Under the pieces are notes generated by a model. That model did not search any database and had not been told where the DNA came from. It was given only the letters and a program-made list of their open reading frames with translations. From Marinospirillum sp. (GTDB lineage Bacteria; Pseudomonadota; Gammaproteobacteria; Pseudomonadales; Halomonadaceae), in NCBI GenBank assembly GCA_007119985.1, contig SKOQ01000129.1, positions 1 to 12,602 of the forward strand: DNA of 12,602 nt. Reading direction: 5' to 3'. Within the stretch, counting starts at the first letter, position 1. Each line of letters begins with the position of its first letter. The position numbers and the translations under genes are program-made. Positions 4,927-12,602 of this stretch are shown here, piece by piece.

Positions 4927-7900
4927 ATGCTACGTTTTTTTATTGATCGGCCCATTTTTGCCTCGGTAATCTCGATTATTATCGTGATTGCTGGCTTGGC
5001 CTCTTTACGCACTCTGCCTGTCGAGCAGTACCCCAATGTGGTGCCGCCTGAAATCGTCGTCAATGCCAGCTTTCCTGGTGCCAGCGCGCAGGTGATTGCC
5101 GAAGCCGTCGCGGCCCCTTTAGAGCAGGAGATCAACGGTGTTGAGAATATGCTCTATATGCAATCGAGCAGCACCGACTCAGGCAGCTTGACCATCACCG
5201 TGACTTTTGAAATGGGGACCGATCCAGATCAGGCCGCCATTAACGTCAACAACCGTGTTCAGCGCGCTCTGCCGCGTTTGCCGCAGCGGGTGCGGGATCT
5301 GGGGGTGTCAGTTCAGGCGCGCTCAACCAATATTCTTTTGGTGGCGGTCTTAACATCACCTGGTGGTGTGTATGACTCCCTCTATACCAGTAACTATGCG
5401 CTGCTGAATGTCCTTGATGAGCTGGTGCGCTTACCCGGTGTGGGTGAGGCGAGCCTGTTTGGTGCGCAAAACTACTCGATGCGGATCTGGCTGCGTCCTG
5501 ATCTGCTGGCCCAGTTTGATCTCACTCCCAGCGATATTGCCGCTGCCTTGCGCGAGCAGAATGCGCAGTTTGCCGCCGGACGCATAGGGGCGGAGCCTTC
5601 TCCAGAAGATCAGGCTTTTACCTTTACGGTGACCACGCCCGGCCAGCTGGATTCAGCAGAAGCCTTTGAACAGATCATCCTGCGCTCGGATCAAGATGGC
5701 GGTACGCTGCGTTTAGGTGATGTGGCTCGCGTTGAGCTGGGCTCACAAAACTACGATATCAGTGCCACCTATAATGGCGAAAGTGCGGTGCCGATGGCGG
5801 TTTATCTGCAGCCGGGTGCGAATGCGGTGGATACCGCCAAGCTGGTCAGAGAGACCTTTGCTCAGCTGGCCACGCGCTTTCCTGAAGGGATGGAATACAC
5901 CATCCCCTATGACACCACTGAGTTCGTTGAGCTCTCGATTCGTGAGGTGGTGATCACACTGATCATTGCTGTCGTGCTGGTGGTTTTTGTCACCTTCCTG
6001 TTTTTGCAAAACCTGCGTGCCACGCTGATTCCTGTGGCGGCGATTCCTGTGTCGTTGATCGGGACCTTTGTTGGGATGACGGCCTTTGGTTTTTCCGTCA
6101 ACCTGCTGACGCTCTTCGGTCTGGTGCTGGCCATCGGGATCGTGGTCGATAACGCAATTATCGTGATGGAAAACGTCGAGCGGCTGATCCATGAAGAAGG
6201 TCTCAAAGCGCGTGAAGCCGCCATTAAAACGATGGAGCAGGTTTCTGGTGCGGTCGTGTCCTCAACACTGGTGCTGGTGGCGGTCTTTGCGCCGGTCGCC
6301 TTTTTGGATGGTATGACGGGTGAGCTGTATCGCCAGTTTGCGGTGACCATTGCGGTATCGGTGGTGGTATCGGGCTTAGTCGCCCTGACGCTGACCCCCG
6401 CCATGTGTGCGATGCTGCTCGATAAACAGCCTAAAGAACCGGCAGCGCCCTTCCGTCTCTTTAACCGCCTATTTGATGGTTTGACCAATGGCTTTGTGGC
6501 CCTTGTCGACTTTCTGCTGCGTCGTTGGGGTCTGGGTCTCCTACTGTTTGCTGGCTTTGTTGGCGCGACCGTTTTGGTGCTGGATCGCCTGCCTTCAGGA
6601 TTGGTGCCAGCTGAGGATCAGGGGGTGGCACTGGTGGTGGGGCAGCTGCCGCCTTCTTCGGCCTTAGGGCGAACTGAGGCCACTAGCGATGTCTTGGCTG
6701 AGCGTTTGTTACAGCTGCCAGATGTGCAGGAGTTCACCAGTATTGCCGGTTTTGACATTATTGCGGGTTCTTTGCGTACGAATGCGATGATTGGCTTTGC
6801 TAATCTGACCGATTGGAGTGAACGCACGCGTCCAGATCAGCAGGCTTCTGCGATTGCAGGCCAGATTATGGGCATCGGCTTTGGTATCCAAGAAGCCAAT
6901 GTGTTTGCCTTTACACCACCGCCGATTCAAGGGCTGTCTTTAACCGGCGGGGTTGAGGGCTTCTTGCAGATACGTGAAGATCGCACGCCAGAAGAAACCT
7001 TTGAGCTGGCGAATCGGATCGCGATGGCGGCCAATGCGCGTCCTGAGCTGGTCAATGCGCGCACGACGCTGGATACCAGTATTCCGCGCTATGTGGCCAG
7101 TGTTGACCGCGAAAAGGCCAAGGCGTTGGATGTACCGATTAACCAGATCTTTGAGGCCATGCAGAGTACCTTTGGTGCCCTCTATGTGAACGACTTCACC
7201 TATCTGGGACGCTTGTGGCAGGTCAATATGCAGTCAGAAGGTGATTTCCGTAGTCAGCCGGATGATCTGCGTCGCGTCTTTGTGCGCTCGACGACAGGGG
7301 AGCTGATCCCGCTGAGTTCGCTGGTCACAATGGAGCGCACGACAGGGGCGGATATTATCAACCGTTTTAATATCTACCCAGCGGCCAAATTGATGGCAGA
7401 TCCGGCTCCTGGCTTTACCAGTGGTCAGGCAAAAGAAGCCTTAGAAGCAGTCATCGCTGAGTTTACTGGTGAGGCCGATATCCATCTGGGATGGATCGGT
7501 GAGGCCTTCCAGCTGGATGCAGCAGGGAATGCGGGTGCAGCGGCCTTTGCTATGGGCTTGCTGATGGTGTTCCTGATTCTGGCAGCCCAGTATGAGCGTT
7601 GGACTCTACCTTTGGCGGTGGCTTCTGCGGTGCCCTTTGGTGTGTTGGGCGCGGCGTTGGCAGCGTTATTGAAGGGCTTCCCGAATGACATCTACTTTCA
7701 GGTGGGCCTGTTGGTATTGATCGGTTTGGCGGCCAAGAATGCGATCTTGATCGTTGAATTTGCGGCGCAGAACCGTAAGCAGGGTATGAGTTCGACAGAA
7801 GCGGCCAGCAAGGCTGCGCGTCAGCGTTTCCGCGCGATTATCATGACGGCCATGACCTTTATTATCGGCTCTCTGCCCTTGGTGTTTGCAACCGGTGCCG

Positions 7901-8049
7901 GTGCGGCCAGTCGTCAGGAAATCGGTTTTGCGACCGTTGGCGGGATGTTGGCAGCCAGTAGTTTGGCGCTGGTCTTTGTCCCCGTGATTTATAAAATCTT
8001 GGACGATCTGGCCTCACGCGGTCAGAGCAAGGCGCAGCAACAGAGTTAA
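4927..8049 (+). CDS. RND multidrug efflux permease (HAE1, AcrB/MexF-like)
   Basis: This is an inner-membrane proton-driven exporter of 1040 residues, working with the adaptor just upstream. The ATG at 4927 follows GGAG (4914-4917) by 9 bases and starts MLRFFIDRPIFASVISI, the typical RND N-terminus; a longer frame from 4861 overlaps the adaptor and is rejected. The first membrane helix is at about 11-30, the first periplasmic porter domain follows, then a block of helices from about 340 to 495, one helix at about 535-555, the second porter domain, and the last helices from about 875. The proton-relay residues align with AcrB: Asp408 (AcrB D407), Lys937 (K940), Arg967 (R971) and Thr974 (T978). 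The second Asp of the usual DD pair is Asn409 (AAC codon at 6151-6153), which is unusual for AcrB/MexF-type pumps. No outer-membrane channel gene follows; a terminator comes 22 bases after the stop. It is probably an active pump, but the Asn leaves some doubt. Confidence 0.95.
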   Translation: MLRFFIDRPIFASVISIIIVIAGLASLRTLPVEQYPNVVPPEIVVNASFPGASAQVIAEAVAAPLEQEINGVENMLYMQSSSTDSGSLTITVTFEMGTDPDQAAINVNNRVQRALPRLPQRVRDLGVSVQARSTNILLVAVLTSPGGVYDSLYTSNYALLNVLDELVRLPGVGEASLFGAQNYSMRIWLRPDLLAQFDLTPSDIAAALREQNAQFAAGRIGAEPSPEDQAFTFTVTTPGQLDSAEAFEQIILRSDQDGGTLRLGDVARVELGSQNYDISATYNGESAVPMAVYLQPGANAVDTAKLVRETFAQLATRFPEGMEYTIPYDTTEFVELSIREVVITLIIAVVLVVFVTFLFLQNLRATLIPVAAIPVSLIGTFVGMTAFGFSVNLLTLFGLVLAIGIVVDNAIIVMENVERLIHEEGLKAREAAIKTMEQVSGAVVSSTLVLVAVFAPVAFLDGMTGELYRQFAVTIAVSVVVSGLVALTLTPAMCAMLLDKQPKEPAAPFRLFNRLFDGLTNGFVALVDFLLRRWGLGLLLFAGFVGATVLVLDRLPSGLVPAEDQGVALVVGQLPPSSALGRTEATSDVLAERLLQLPDVQEFTSIAGFDIIAGSLRTNAMIGFANLTDWSERTRPDQQASAIAGQIMGIGFGIQEANVFAFTPPPIQGLSLTGGVEGFLQIREDRTPEETFELANRIAMAANARPELVNARTTLDTSIPRYVASVDREKAKALDVPINQIFEAMQSTFGALYVNDFTYLGRLWQVNMQSEGDFRSQPDDLRRVFVRSTTGELIPLSSLVTMERTTGADIINRFNIYPAAKLMADPAPGFTSGQAKEALEAVIAEFTGEADIHLGWIGEAFQLDAAGNAGAAAFAMGLLMVFLILAAQYERWTLPLAVASAVPFGVLGAALAALLKGFPNDIYFQVGLLVLIGLAAKNAILIVEFAAQNRKQGMSSTEAASKAARQRFRAIIMTAMTFIIGSLPLVFATGAGAASRQEIGFATVGGMLAASSLALVFVPVIYKILDDLASRGQSKAQQQS

Positions 8050-8071
8050 TTCGCAGCGCTTGGATCAGCAC

Positions 8072-8105
8072 AAGGCCCCTCACTCTAGAGTGAAGGGCCT
8101 TTTTT
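8072..8105 (+). terminator. Rho-independent terminator of the RND operon
   Basis: AAGGCCC (8072-8078) pairs with GGGCCTT (8095-8101). Inside it TCACT/AGTGA pairs around CTAG, with one C-A mismatch between the stems. Six T residues (8100-8105) follow. On the minus strand there is no matching T-run, so it would stop convergent uvrA transcripts only poorly, and no separate uvrA terminator is evident between 8050 and 8145. Confidence 0.9.
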
Positions 8106-8145
8106 GTGCCTGCTGGGTTGTGATCCGCCCCGCAACACCGAGCCT

Positions 8146-10983
8146 TTAGCTTGTGCTAAGCAGCGGCTTCAGGAAGTGTCCAGTGTAGGAAGCGGCTTCT
8201 TCTGCGACCTCCTCTGGCGTGCCCTGTGCAACGAGCGTGCCGCCGCCCTTGCCGCCTTCTGGGCCGATATCAATAATCCAGTCAGCGGTTTTAATCACAT
8301 CCAGATTATGCTCGATAATCACCAGCGTGTTGCCGTGATCGCGTAGGCGATGCAGCACGGTCAGCAGCTGGCGGATATCTTCAAAGTGGAGTCCGGTTGT
8401 TGGTTCATCAAGAATATACAGGGTTTGGCCGGTATCGCGTCGTGCCAGCTCTTTTGCTAGTTTCACACGCTGCGCCTCACCACCAGAAAGGGTTGTGGCG
8501 CTTTGCCCAAGGCGGATATAGGACAAGCCCACATCCATCAGCGTTTGCAGACGACGTGCCACTGCAGGAATCGCGGTGAAGAATTCGCGCGCTTCTTCTA
8601 TCGTCATTTGCAGCACTTCATGGATATTCTTGCCTTTATAGCGCACTTCGAGTGTTTCGCGGTTATAGCGCTGGCCCTTACAGATATCGCAGGGCACATA
8701 AATATCGGCCAGAAAGTGCATTTCTACCTTGATCAAACCATCGCCCTGGCAGGCCTCGCAGCGACCACCCTTGACGTTAAAACTAAAGCGCCCAGGCTTG
8801 TAGCCGCGCGATCTGGCCTCTTGGGTACCGGCAAAGAGTTCACGAATGGGCGTAAAAATGCCTGTATAGGTGGCGGGATTCGAACGCGGTGTTCGACCTA
8901 TCGGGCTTTGATCAATATCGATGACCTTATCGAGATGCTCTAATCCAGTGATCTGGTCATGGGCCGCGGCCGTCAGCGTTGTGGCTCCATTGAGCTGGGT
9001 GGCGGCAACAGGATAGAGGGTTGCGTTAATCAGCGTGGACTTGCCTGAGCCAGAGACACCGGTGACGCAGGTCATCACACCCAACGGAATCGAGACATCG
9101 AGGTTTTTCAGGTTGTTGCCACGCGCACCGTGAATCACCAGTTGGCGCTCAGGGTCAGCAAGATGACGTAGCTCAGGGAGGCTGATCTTGCGACGGCCAC
9201 TGAGATAATCTGCCGTGATCGATCCCTCTGCCTGCATCACCTGTTCAGGTGTACCCTGGGCGACAATTTGGCCGCCATGCACCCCAGCTCCCGGCCCAAT
9301 ATCAATCAGCCAGTCTGCCTGACGGATCGCATCTTCATCATGTTCAACAACCAGAACGGTATTGCCCAGATCGCGCAGATGCTTCAGGGTTTCCAGCAGG
9401 CGCTCGTTATCACGCTGATGCAGGCCAATCGATGGCTCGTCGAGAATATACATCACGCCCACCAGCCCCGCGCCGATCTGGCTGGCCAGACGAATCCGCT
9501 GCGCCTCACCACCGGAGAGGGTTTCGGCACTGCGCTCTAGCGAGAGATAATCCAATCCCACGTTGACCAAAAACTTCAGGCGCTCGGTGATTTCTTGCAG
9601 GATACGCGCCGCAATTTCACCCCGTCGACCCGGCAGGGTGAGCTGGCTAAAGAGATTCAACGCTTCGCCCAGAGGCAGCTTGACGACTTGAGGCAGGTTC
9701 CATTCACCGACAAACACATAGCGCGAGGCTTGCTTCAAGCGGCTGCCTTCACAGGTTGGGCAGGGCTGGGTGGTGAGTAGGCGGCTCAGATCTTCACGCA
9801 GCTGCGTGGAATCTGTATCTCGATAGCGGCGCTCTAGATTAGGGATCACGCCTTCAAATGGATGCTGCTTATGGATGCGCTGCCCGCGATCACTGATATA
9901 GCTGAAGTCGATCTCTTCACGGCCACTGCCATACAGCAGCAGCTGCTGCACTGAGGAAGACAGCTCTCCCCAAGGCGTATCCAGGCTAAATCCGGCATGT
10001 TTGGCCACCTGTTCCAGCAGACCAAAATAGTAAGCATGGCGACGATCCCAACCACGAATCACGCCTTCGGCCAGCGATAAGTTGGGATCACCCAGCAGCT
10101 TCTTTTCATCAAAGAACTGCTTCACACCTAGGCCATCACAGGTTGGGCAGGCCCCAGCAGGATTGTTAAAAGAGAAAACGCGCGGTTCGAGTTCGGTCAC
10201 CGCATAACCGCAGTGGGGGCAGGCATGGTGTGCTGAGAAAACCAGATCTTCATGCTCTGGATCATCCATCAGGCTGACCAGTGCCATACCCTCTGCCAAT
10301 GCCAGCGCGGTTTCAAAAGATTCGGCCAGACGCAGCTGCTGATCGGCCTTGATCTTCAAGCGATCCACTACGGCCTCAATGGTGTGCTTGCGCTTTTTAT
10401 CCAGCGCAGGGGCTTCGTCCAGCTCGACGAGCTCGCCATCAATACGAGCGCGAATAAATCCTTGCGCCCTTAAATCTGCCAGCAGGTTGAGATGCTCACC
10501 CTTGCGATCCTGCACCACGGGGGCGAGCAGCATCACCTTCGTGCCTTCGGGGAAGTTCAGCAGGTGATCGACCATCTCTGAAACGGTTTTGGCCTCAAGC
10601 GGCACATCATGCTCTGGGCAGCGAGGAATCCCCGCGCGCGCATAGAGCAGACGCAGATAATCATAGATTTCAGTGATGGTGCCCACGGTGGAGCGCGGAT
10701 TGTGCGAGGTGGATTTTTGCTCAATCGAAATCGCAGGCGAGAGGCCCTCGATATGATCCACGTCGGGCTTTTCCATCATGGATAAAAATTGACGCGCATA
10801 GGCGGAGAGGGATTCGACATAACGCCGCTGGCCTTCAGCATAGAGGGTGTCGAAAGCAAGGGAGGATTTCCCTGATCCTGAAAGCCCAGTGATCACCACC
10901 AGCTGATCGCGCGGCAGATCGAGCGAGACATTCTTAAGGTTATGCGTTCTGGCACCACGTACACGAATTTGATCCAAGGCCAC
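8146..10983 (-). CDS. uvrA: Excinuclease ABC subunit A
   Basis: UvrA is the damage-sensing ATPase of nucleotide excision repair. It acts in the cytoplasm as a dimer with UvrB, loads UvrB on damaged DNA and then leaves. The protein has 945 residues, near the 940 of E. coli, and aligns from end to end by eye. Visible features: first Walker A GLSGSGKS at about 33-40; the YRRYVESLSAYARQFL-type region after it; a zinc-binding CPHCG...CPTC group at about 255-282; ABC signature LSGGEAQR with DEPSIGLHQRDNERL in the first ATPase; second Walker A GVSGSGKST; a second zinc site CEACQGDG...CDICKG; a second LSGGEAQR and DEPTTGLHFEDI near the C-terminus. The start is GTG at 10983, with GGAG 8 bases before it; a TTG two codons further in (MDQIRV) matches the E. 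coli N-terminus but is less well spaced. No missing motif or frameshift. It is divergent from the MFS gene. Confidence 0.98.
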   Translation of the reverse strand: MALDQIRVRGARTHNLKNVSLDLPRDQLVVITGLSGSGKSSLAFDTLYAEGQRRYVESLSAYARQFLSMMEKPDVDHIEGLSPAISIEQKSTSHNPRSTVGTITEIYDYLRLLYARAGIPRCPEHDVPLEAKTVSEMVDHLLNFPEGTKVMLLAPVVQDRKGEHLNLLADLRAQGFIRARIDGELVELDEAPALDKKRKHTIEAVVDRLKIKADQQLRLAESFETALALAEGMALVSLMDDPEHEDLVFSAHHACPHCGYAVTELEPRVFSFNNPAGACPTCDGLGVKQFFDEKKLLGDPNLSLAEGVIRGWDRRHAYYFGLLEQVAKHAGFSLDTPWGELSSSVQQLLLYGSGREEIDFSYISDRGQRIHKQHPFEGVIPNLERRYRDTDSTQLREDLSRLLTTQPCPTCEGSRLKQASRYVFVGEWNLPQVVKLPLGEALNLFSQLTLPGRRGEIAARILQEITERLKFLVNVGLDYLSLERSAETLSGGEAQRIRLASQIGAGLVGVMYILDEPSIGLHQRDNERLLETLKHLRDLGNTVLVVEHDEDAIRQADWLIDIGPGAGVHGGQIVAQGTPEQVMQAEGSITADYLSGRRKISLPELRHLADPERQLVIHGARGNNLKNLDVSIPLGVMTCVTGVSGSGKSTLINATLYPVAATQLNGATTLTAAAHDQITGLEHLDKVIDIDQSPIGRTPRSNPATYTGIFTPIRELFAGTQEARSRGYKPGRFSFNVKGGRCEACQGDGLIKVEMHFLADIYVPCDICKGQRYNRETLEVRYKGKNIHEVLQMTIEEAREFFTAIPAVARRLQTLMDVGLSYIRLGQSATTLSGGEAQRVKLAKELARRDTGQTLYILDEPTTGLHFEDIRQLLTVLHRLRDHGNTLVIIEHNLDVIKTADWIIDIGPEGGKGGGTLVAQGTPEEVAEEAASYTGHFLKPLLSTS

Positions 10984-10991
10984 TTGAGCTT

Positions 10992-10995
10992 CTCC
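10992..10995 (-). promoter_or_regulatory. Ribosome binding site supporting the uvrA GTG start
   Basis: On the minus strand GGAG lies 8 bases before GTG (10983-10981), ideal spacing. The alternative TTG start would have 14 bases. Confidence 0.6.
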
Positions 10996-11015
10996 CGATA
11001 GACATGCAGCCGAAT

Positions 11016-11045
11016 AGTATAAAGCCAGAGTCAGGGGTGTGTCTG
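11016..11045 (-). promoter_or_regulatory. Candidate uvrA promoter
   Basis: On the minus strand CAGACA (11045-11040), an 18-base spacer and TATACT (11021-11016) form a plausible sigma-70 promoter with a good -10. The leader would be about 25 bases. No clear CTGT-N8-ACAG LexA box overlaps it. Confidence 0.45.
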
Positions 11046-11066
11046 TTTTGTCTCACGAGAGAAGAA

Positions 11067-11108
11067 GCTGGGCTGATCCAGCGAGCAAGACTTAAGCTGG
11101 CTGCCAGC
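11067..11108. repeat. Two GCTGG/CCAGC dyads between divergent uvrA and MFS genes
   Basis: GCTGG-N6-CCAGC (11067-11082) and GCTGGC-T-GCCAGC (11096-11108) are two short inverted repeats with the same arms, starting 29 bp apart. They lie between the candidate uvrA -35 (11045) and the MFS -10 (11121). They may bind a regulator or be chance. Confidence 0.3.
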
Positions 11109-11120
11109 GCGTACAAGCGG

Positions 11121-11126
11121 TAGAAT
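11121..11126 (+). promoter_or_regulatory. Candidate -10 element of the MFS gene
   Basis: TAGAAT is a good -10 hexamer, but no convincing -35 stands 16-18 bases upstream. Transcription would start near 11133, about 65 bases before the chosen start codon. Confidence 0.3.
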
Positions 11127-11197
11127 GTTCGGCTTATTTTGTCATCTCACCTCTGATGCTCGACTCATCACAGATCTCTGCAGGGAATAAAAACGCC

Positions 11198-12559
11198 ATG
11201 TCGCGTGATGCTTTAACCACTACAGAATTACGTGCCGTGACAGGGCTGGCTGGTCTTTATGGCCTAAGAATGCTTGGCCTGTTTATGGTTTTGCCGGTCA
11301 TGCCCTTGCTGCTGGAAAACTTCCCCGGTGCGACACCTCTGGCGATAGGTCTCGCCATCGGGATCTATGGCCTGACGCAGGCCATGCTGCAACTGCCTTT
11401 TGGCTGGCTCTCTGACAAGCTGGGCCGTAAGCCGCTGATCTATGCAGGCTTGGCGCTCTTTGCGCTGGGGAGCATGGTCGCGGCGGCGGCGGATTCGATG
11501 TTGGGTTTGATCCTTGGGCGAGCCTTGCAAGGTATGGGCGCGATTGCCAGTGTGCTGATGGCGCTGCTGGCGGATCTGACCCGCGATGAAAAACGCACTC
11601 AGGCGATGGCGAGTGTGGGTATCAGTATTGGTCTGGCGTTTATTGCCGCGATGGCTCTTGGGCCTTGGCTCGCGTCATGGATAGGCTTATCTGGCCTCTT
11701 CTGGATGACGGCTTTGCTCAGTGGCGCGGGGATGCTGATCGTCTGGCGTTGGGTCCCTGACCCGCTTCGATCCACCAAGCATTTGGATGCCGGGATTCAA
11801 CCTGCGCGCATCAAGAGCGTGATTTTGCAGCCGCAGTTGTTGCGTTTGGATGCCAGTATTTTGGTGCTGCATCTGTTGCTGACGGCGGTTTTTATTGCCG
11901 TTCCTGGTTTACTGGTCCAAGCCGGTTGGGATTTGTATCTTCATGGCTGGATTTATCTGGGTTCGATGCTGCTGGGTTTTTTTGCAATGATTCCACTGAT
12001 TATCATTGCGGAGAAGGGGCAGAAGATGAAGCCCATGCTGCTGCTCGGGATTGGCTTACTGGCACTGGCGCTGCCAATGCTGGGCACTGGCGCGGTCTTC
12101 TGGTTGTTGTTTGGCTTGTGGGTGTTTTTTATTGGCTTTAATTTGCTTGAAGCCAGTTTGCCCTCACTGATTAGTAAACAAGCGCCGATGGCCGCCAAGG
12201 GTACGGCTATGGGCGTCTACTCGACCTCGCAGTTTCTGGGCGCTTTCCTTGGTGGCCTGCTCGGTGGTTGGGTGATGCAGCGCTGGGATGCTGAGCTGCT
12301 TCTCTGGGGCGCAACGCTGCTGGTTGGTCTCTGGTGGTTGCTGATGTTAAGTTTTGCAGCACCCAGACATCTTTCAAGTCGTGTTTTTTCCTTACACCCA
12401 GCACAGGTGCAGGATGCAGCAGGATTTAAAGAAAAATTACTTGGCCTTCCTGGCGTCGTTGAGGTTGAACTGATGCTTGAAGAAGCCACTGGCTACCTCA
12501 AACTGGATCGCAAAGAGCTGGACGAAGAGGCGCTTGACAGCCTGATTGCAGGCAACTAA
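11198..12559 (+). CDS. MFS transporter with C-terminal ferredoxin-like domain (YajR-like)
   Basis: This is an inner-membrane major facilitator with 12 likely helices, probably a proton-coupled drug exporter. From the ATG at 11198 it has 453 residues, essentially the length of E. coli YajR. This start follows AGGGAA (11182-11187) by 10 bases; an in-frame ATG at 11156 would add 14 polar residues and has no better site. Motif A of the family (GWLSDKLGRKPLI, about 69-81) lies between helices 2 and 3, preceded by LAIGIYGLTQAMLQLPF in helix 2. A long hydrophobic body follows to about residue 390. The C-terminal 60 or so residues are soluble, with LPGVVEVELMLEEATGYLKLD, resembling a metal-chaperone (HMA) beta-alpha-beta fold without a CXXC metal motif; YajR carries a comparable YAM domain. 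The gene is divergent from uvrA, as in Pseudomonas, where ssb comes next. Substrate is unknown. Confidence 0.9.
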   Translation: MSRDALTTTELRAVTGLAGLYGLRMLGLFMVLPVMPLLLENFPGATPLAIGLAIGIYGLTQAMLQLPFGWLSDKLGRKPLIYAGLALFALGSMVAAAADSMLGLILGRALQGMGAIASVLMALLADLTRDEKRTQAMASVGISIGLAFIAAMALGPWLASWIGLSGLFWMTALLSGAGMLIVWRWVPDPLRSTKHLDAGIQPARIKSVILQPQLLRLDASILVLHLLLTAVFIAVPGLLVQAGWDLYLHGWIYLGSMLLGFFAMIPLIIIAEKGQKMKPMLLLGIGLLALALPMLGTGAVFWLLFGLWVFFIGFNLLEASLPSLISKQAPMAAKGTAMGVYSTSQFLGAFLGGLLGGWVMQRWDAELLLWGATLLVGLWWLLMLSFAAPRHLSSRVFSLHPAQVQDAAGFKEKLLGLPGVVEVELMLEEATGYLKLDRKELDEEALDSLIAGN

Positions 12560-12602
12560 ACCTGAACAGACATTCAGTAAAGAAGACAACTTAAATTAAG
12601 AA
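12560..12602 (+). other. Right edge after the MFS gene, no complete feature
   Basis: The last 43 bases hold only a small dyad CTGAA-N6-TTCAG (12562-12577) without a T-run. There is no terminator and no start codon with a binding site. By analogy with Pseudomonas, ssb may begin just outside the window; this cannot be seen here. Confidence 0.4.

Noticed and set aside
5907..6488. Open frame of 193 codons antisense to the RND permease
   Set aside because: Ser/Thr/Arg-rich shadow of hydrophobic codons in the permease membrane segments; no independent support.
10984..11197. LexA (SOS) box before uvrA
   Set aside because: Checked for CTGT-N8-ACAG and CTG-N10-CAG on this stretch; only one-mismatch versions such as CTG-N10-CAA at 11073 and 11101 are present, which is not convincing.

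Overview
The window reads as an ordinary chromosomal segment of a moderately GC-rich gammaproteobacterium of the Pseudomonas/Oceanospirillales type. The long 531-residue isocitrate lyase is of the Pseudomonas class, and uvrA is divergent from a YajR-like MFS gene, the arrangement I remember from Pseudomonas, where ssb follows. No mobile element, CRISPR array, tRNA or rRNA was seen. Organism assignment is inference from protein resemblance, not from a search.

Layout, left to right: the C-terminal part of a c-di-GMP phosphodiesterase (EAL) gene enters from the left edge and ends at 703. About 620 bases without a recognised protein gene follow (704-1324). They hold a double hairpin with a T-run that looks like a terminator or small-RNA 3' end, two tandem palindromes resembling HexR/RccR (RpiR-family) operators, a candidate promoter and a long leader for aceA. 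aceA (1325-2920) ends in two successive hairpins, the second a strong terminator. A small gene of unknown function (3085-3648) has an N-terminal motif set typical of ADP-ribosyltransferase-like folds. A two-gene RND efflux operon follows (lipoprotein adaptor 3786-4922, permease 4927-8049), with a promoter carrying a clear dyad and a terminator at 8072-8105. uvrA lies on the minus strand (8146-10983). It is divergent from an MFS transporter with a C-terminal ferredoxin-like domain (11198-12559). The last 43 bases hold no complete gene.

These are separate transcription units rather than one pathway: signalling (EAL), carbon metabolism (glyoxylate shunt), drug efflux (RND, MFS) and DNA repair (uvrA).

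I did not find a clear new multi-gene system. The points most worth a second look are the paired HexR/RccR-like sites before aceA, the Asn at the AcrB Asp408 position of the RND permease, the ART-like orphan gene, the dyad in the RND promoter, and the possible small RNA between the EAL gene and aceA.
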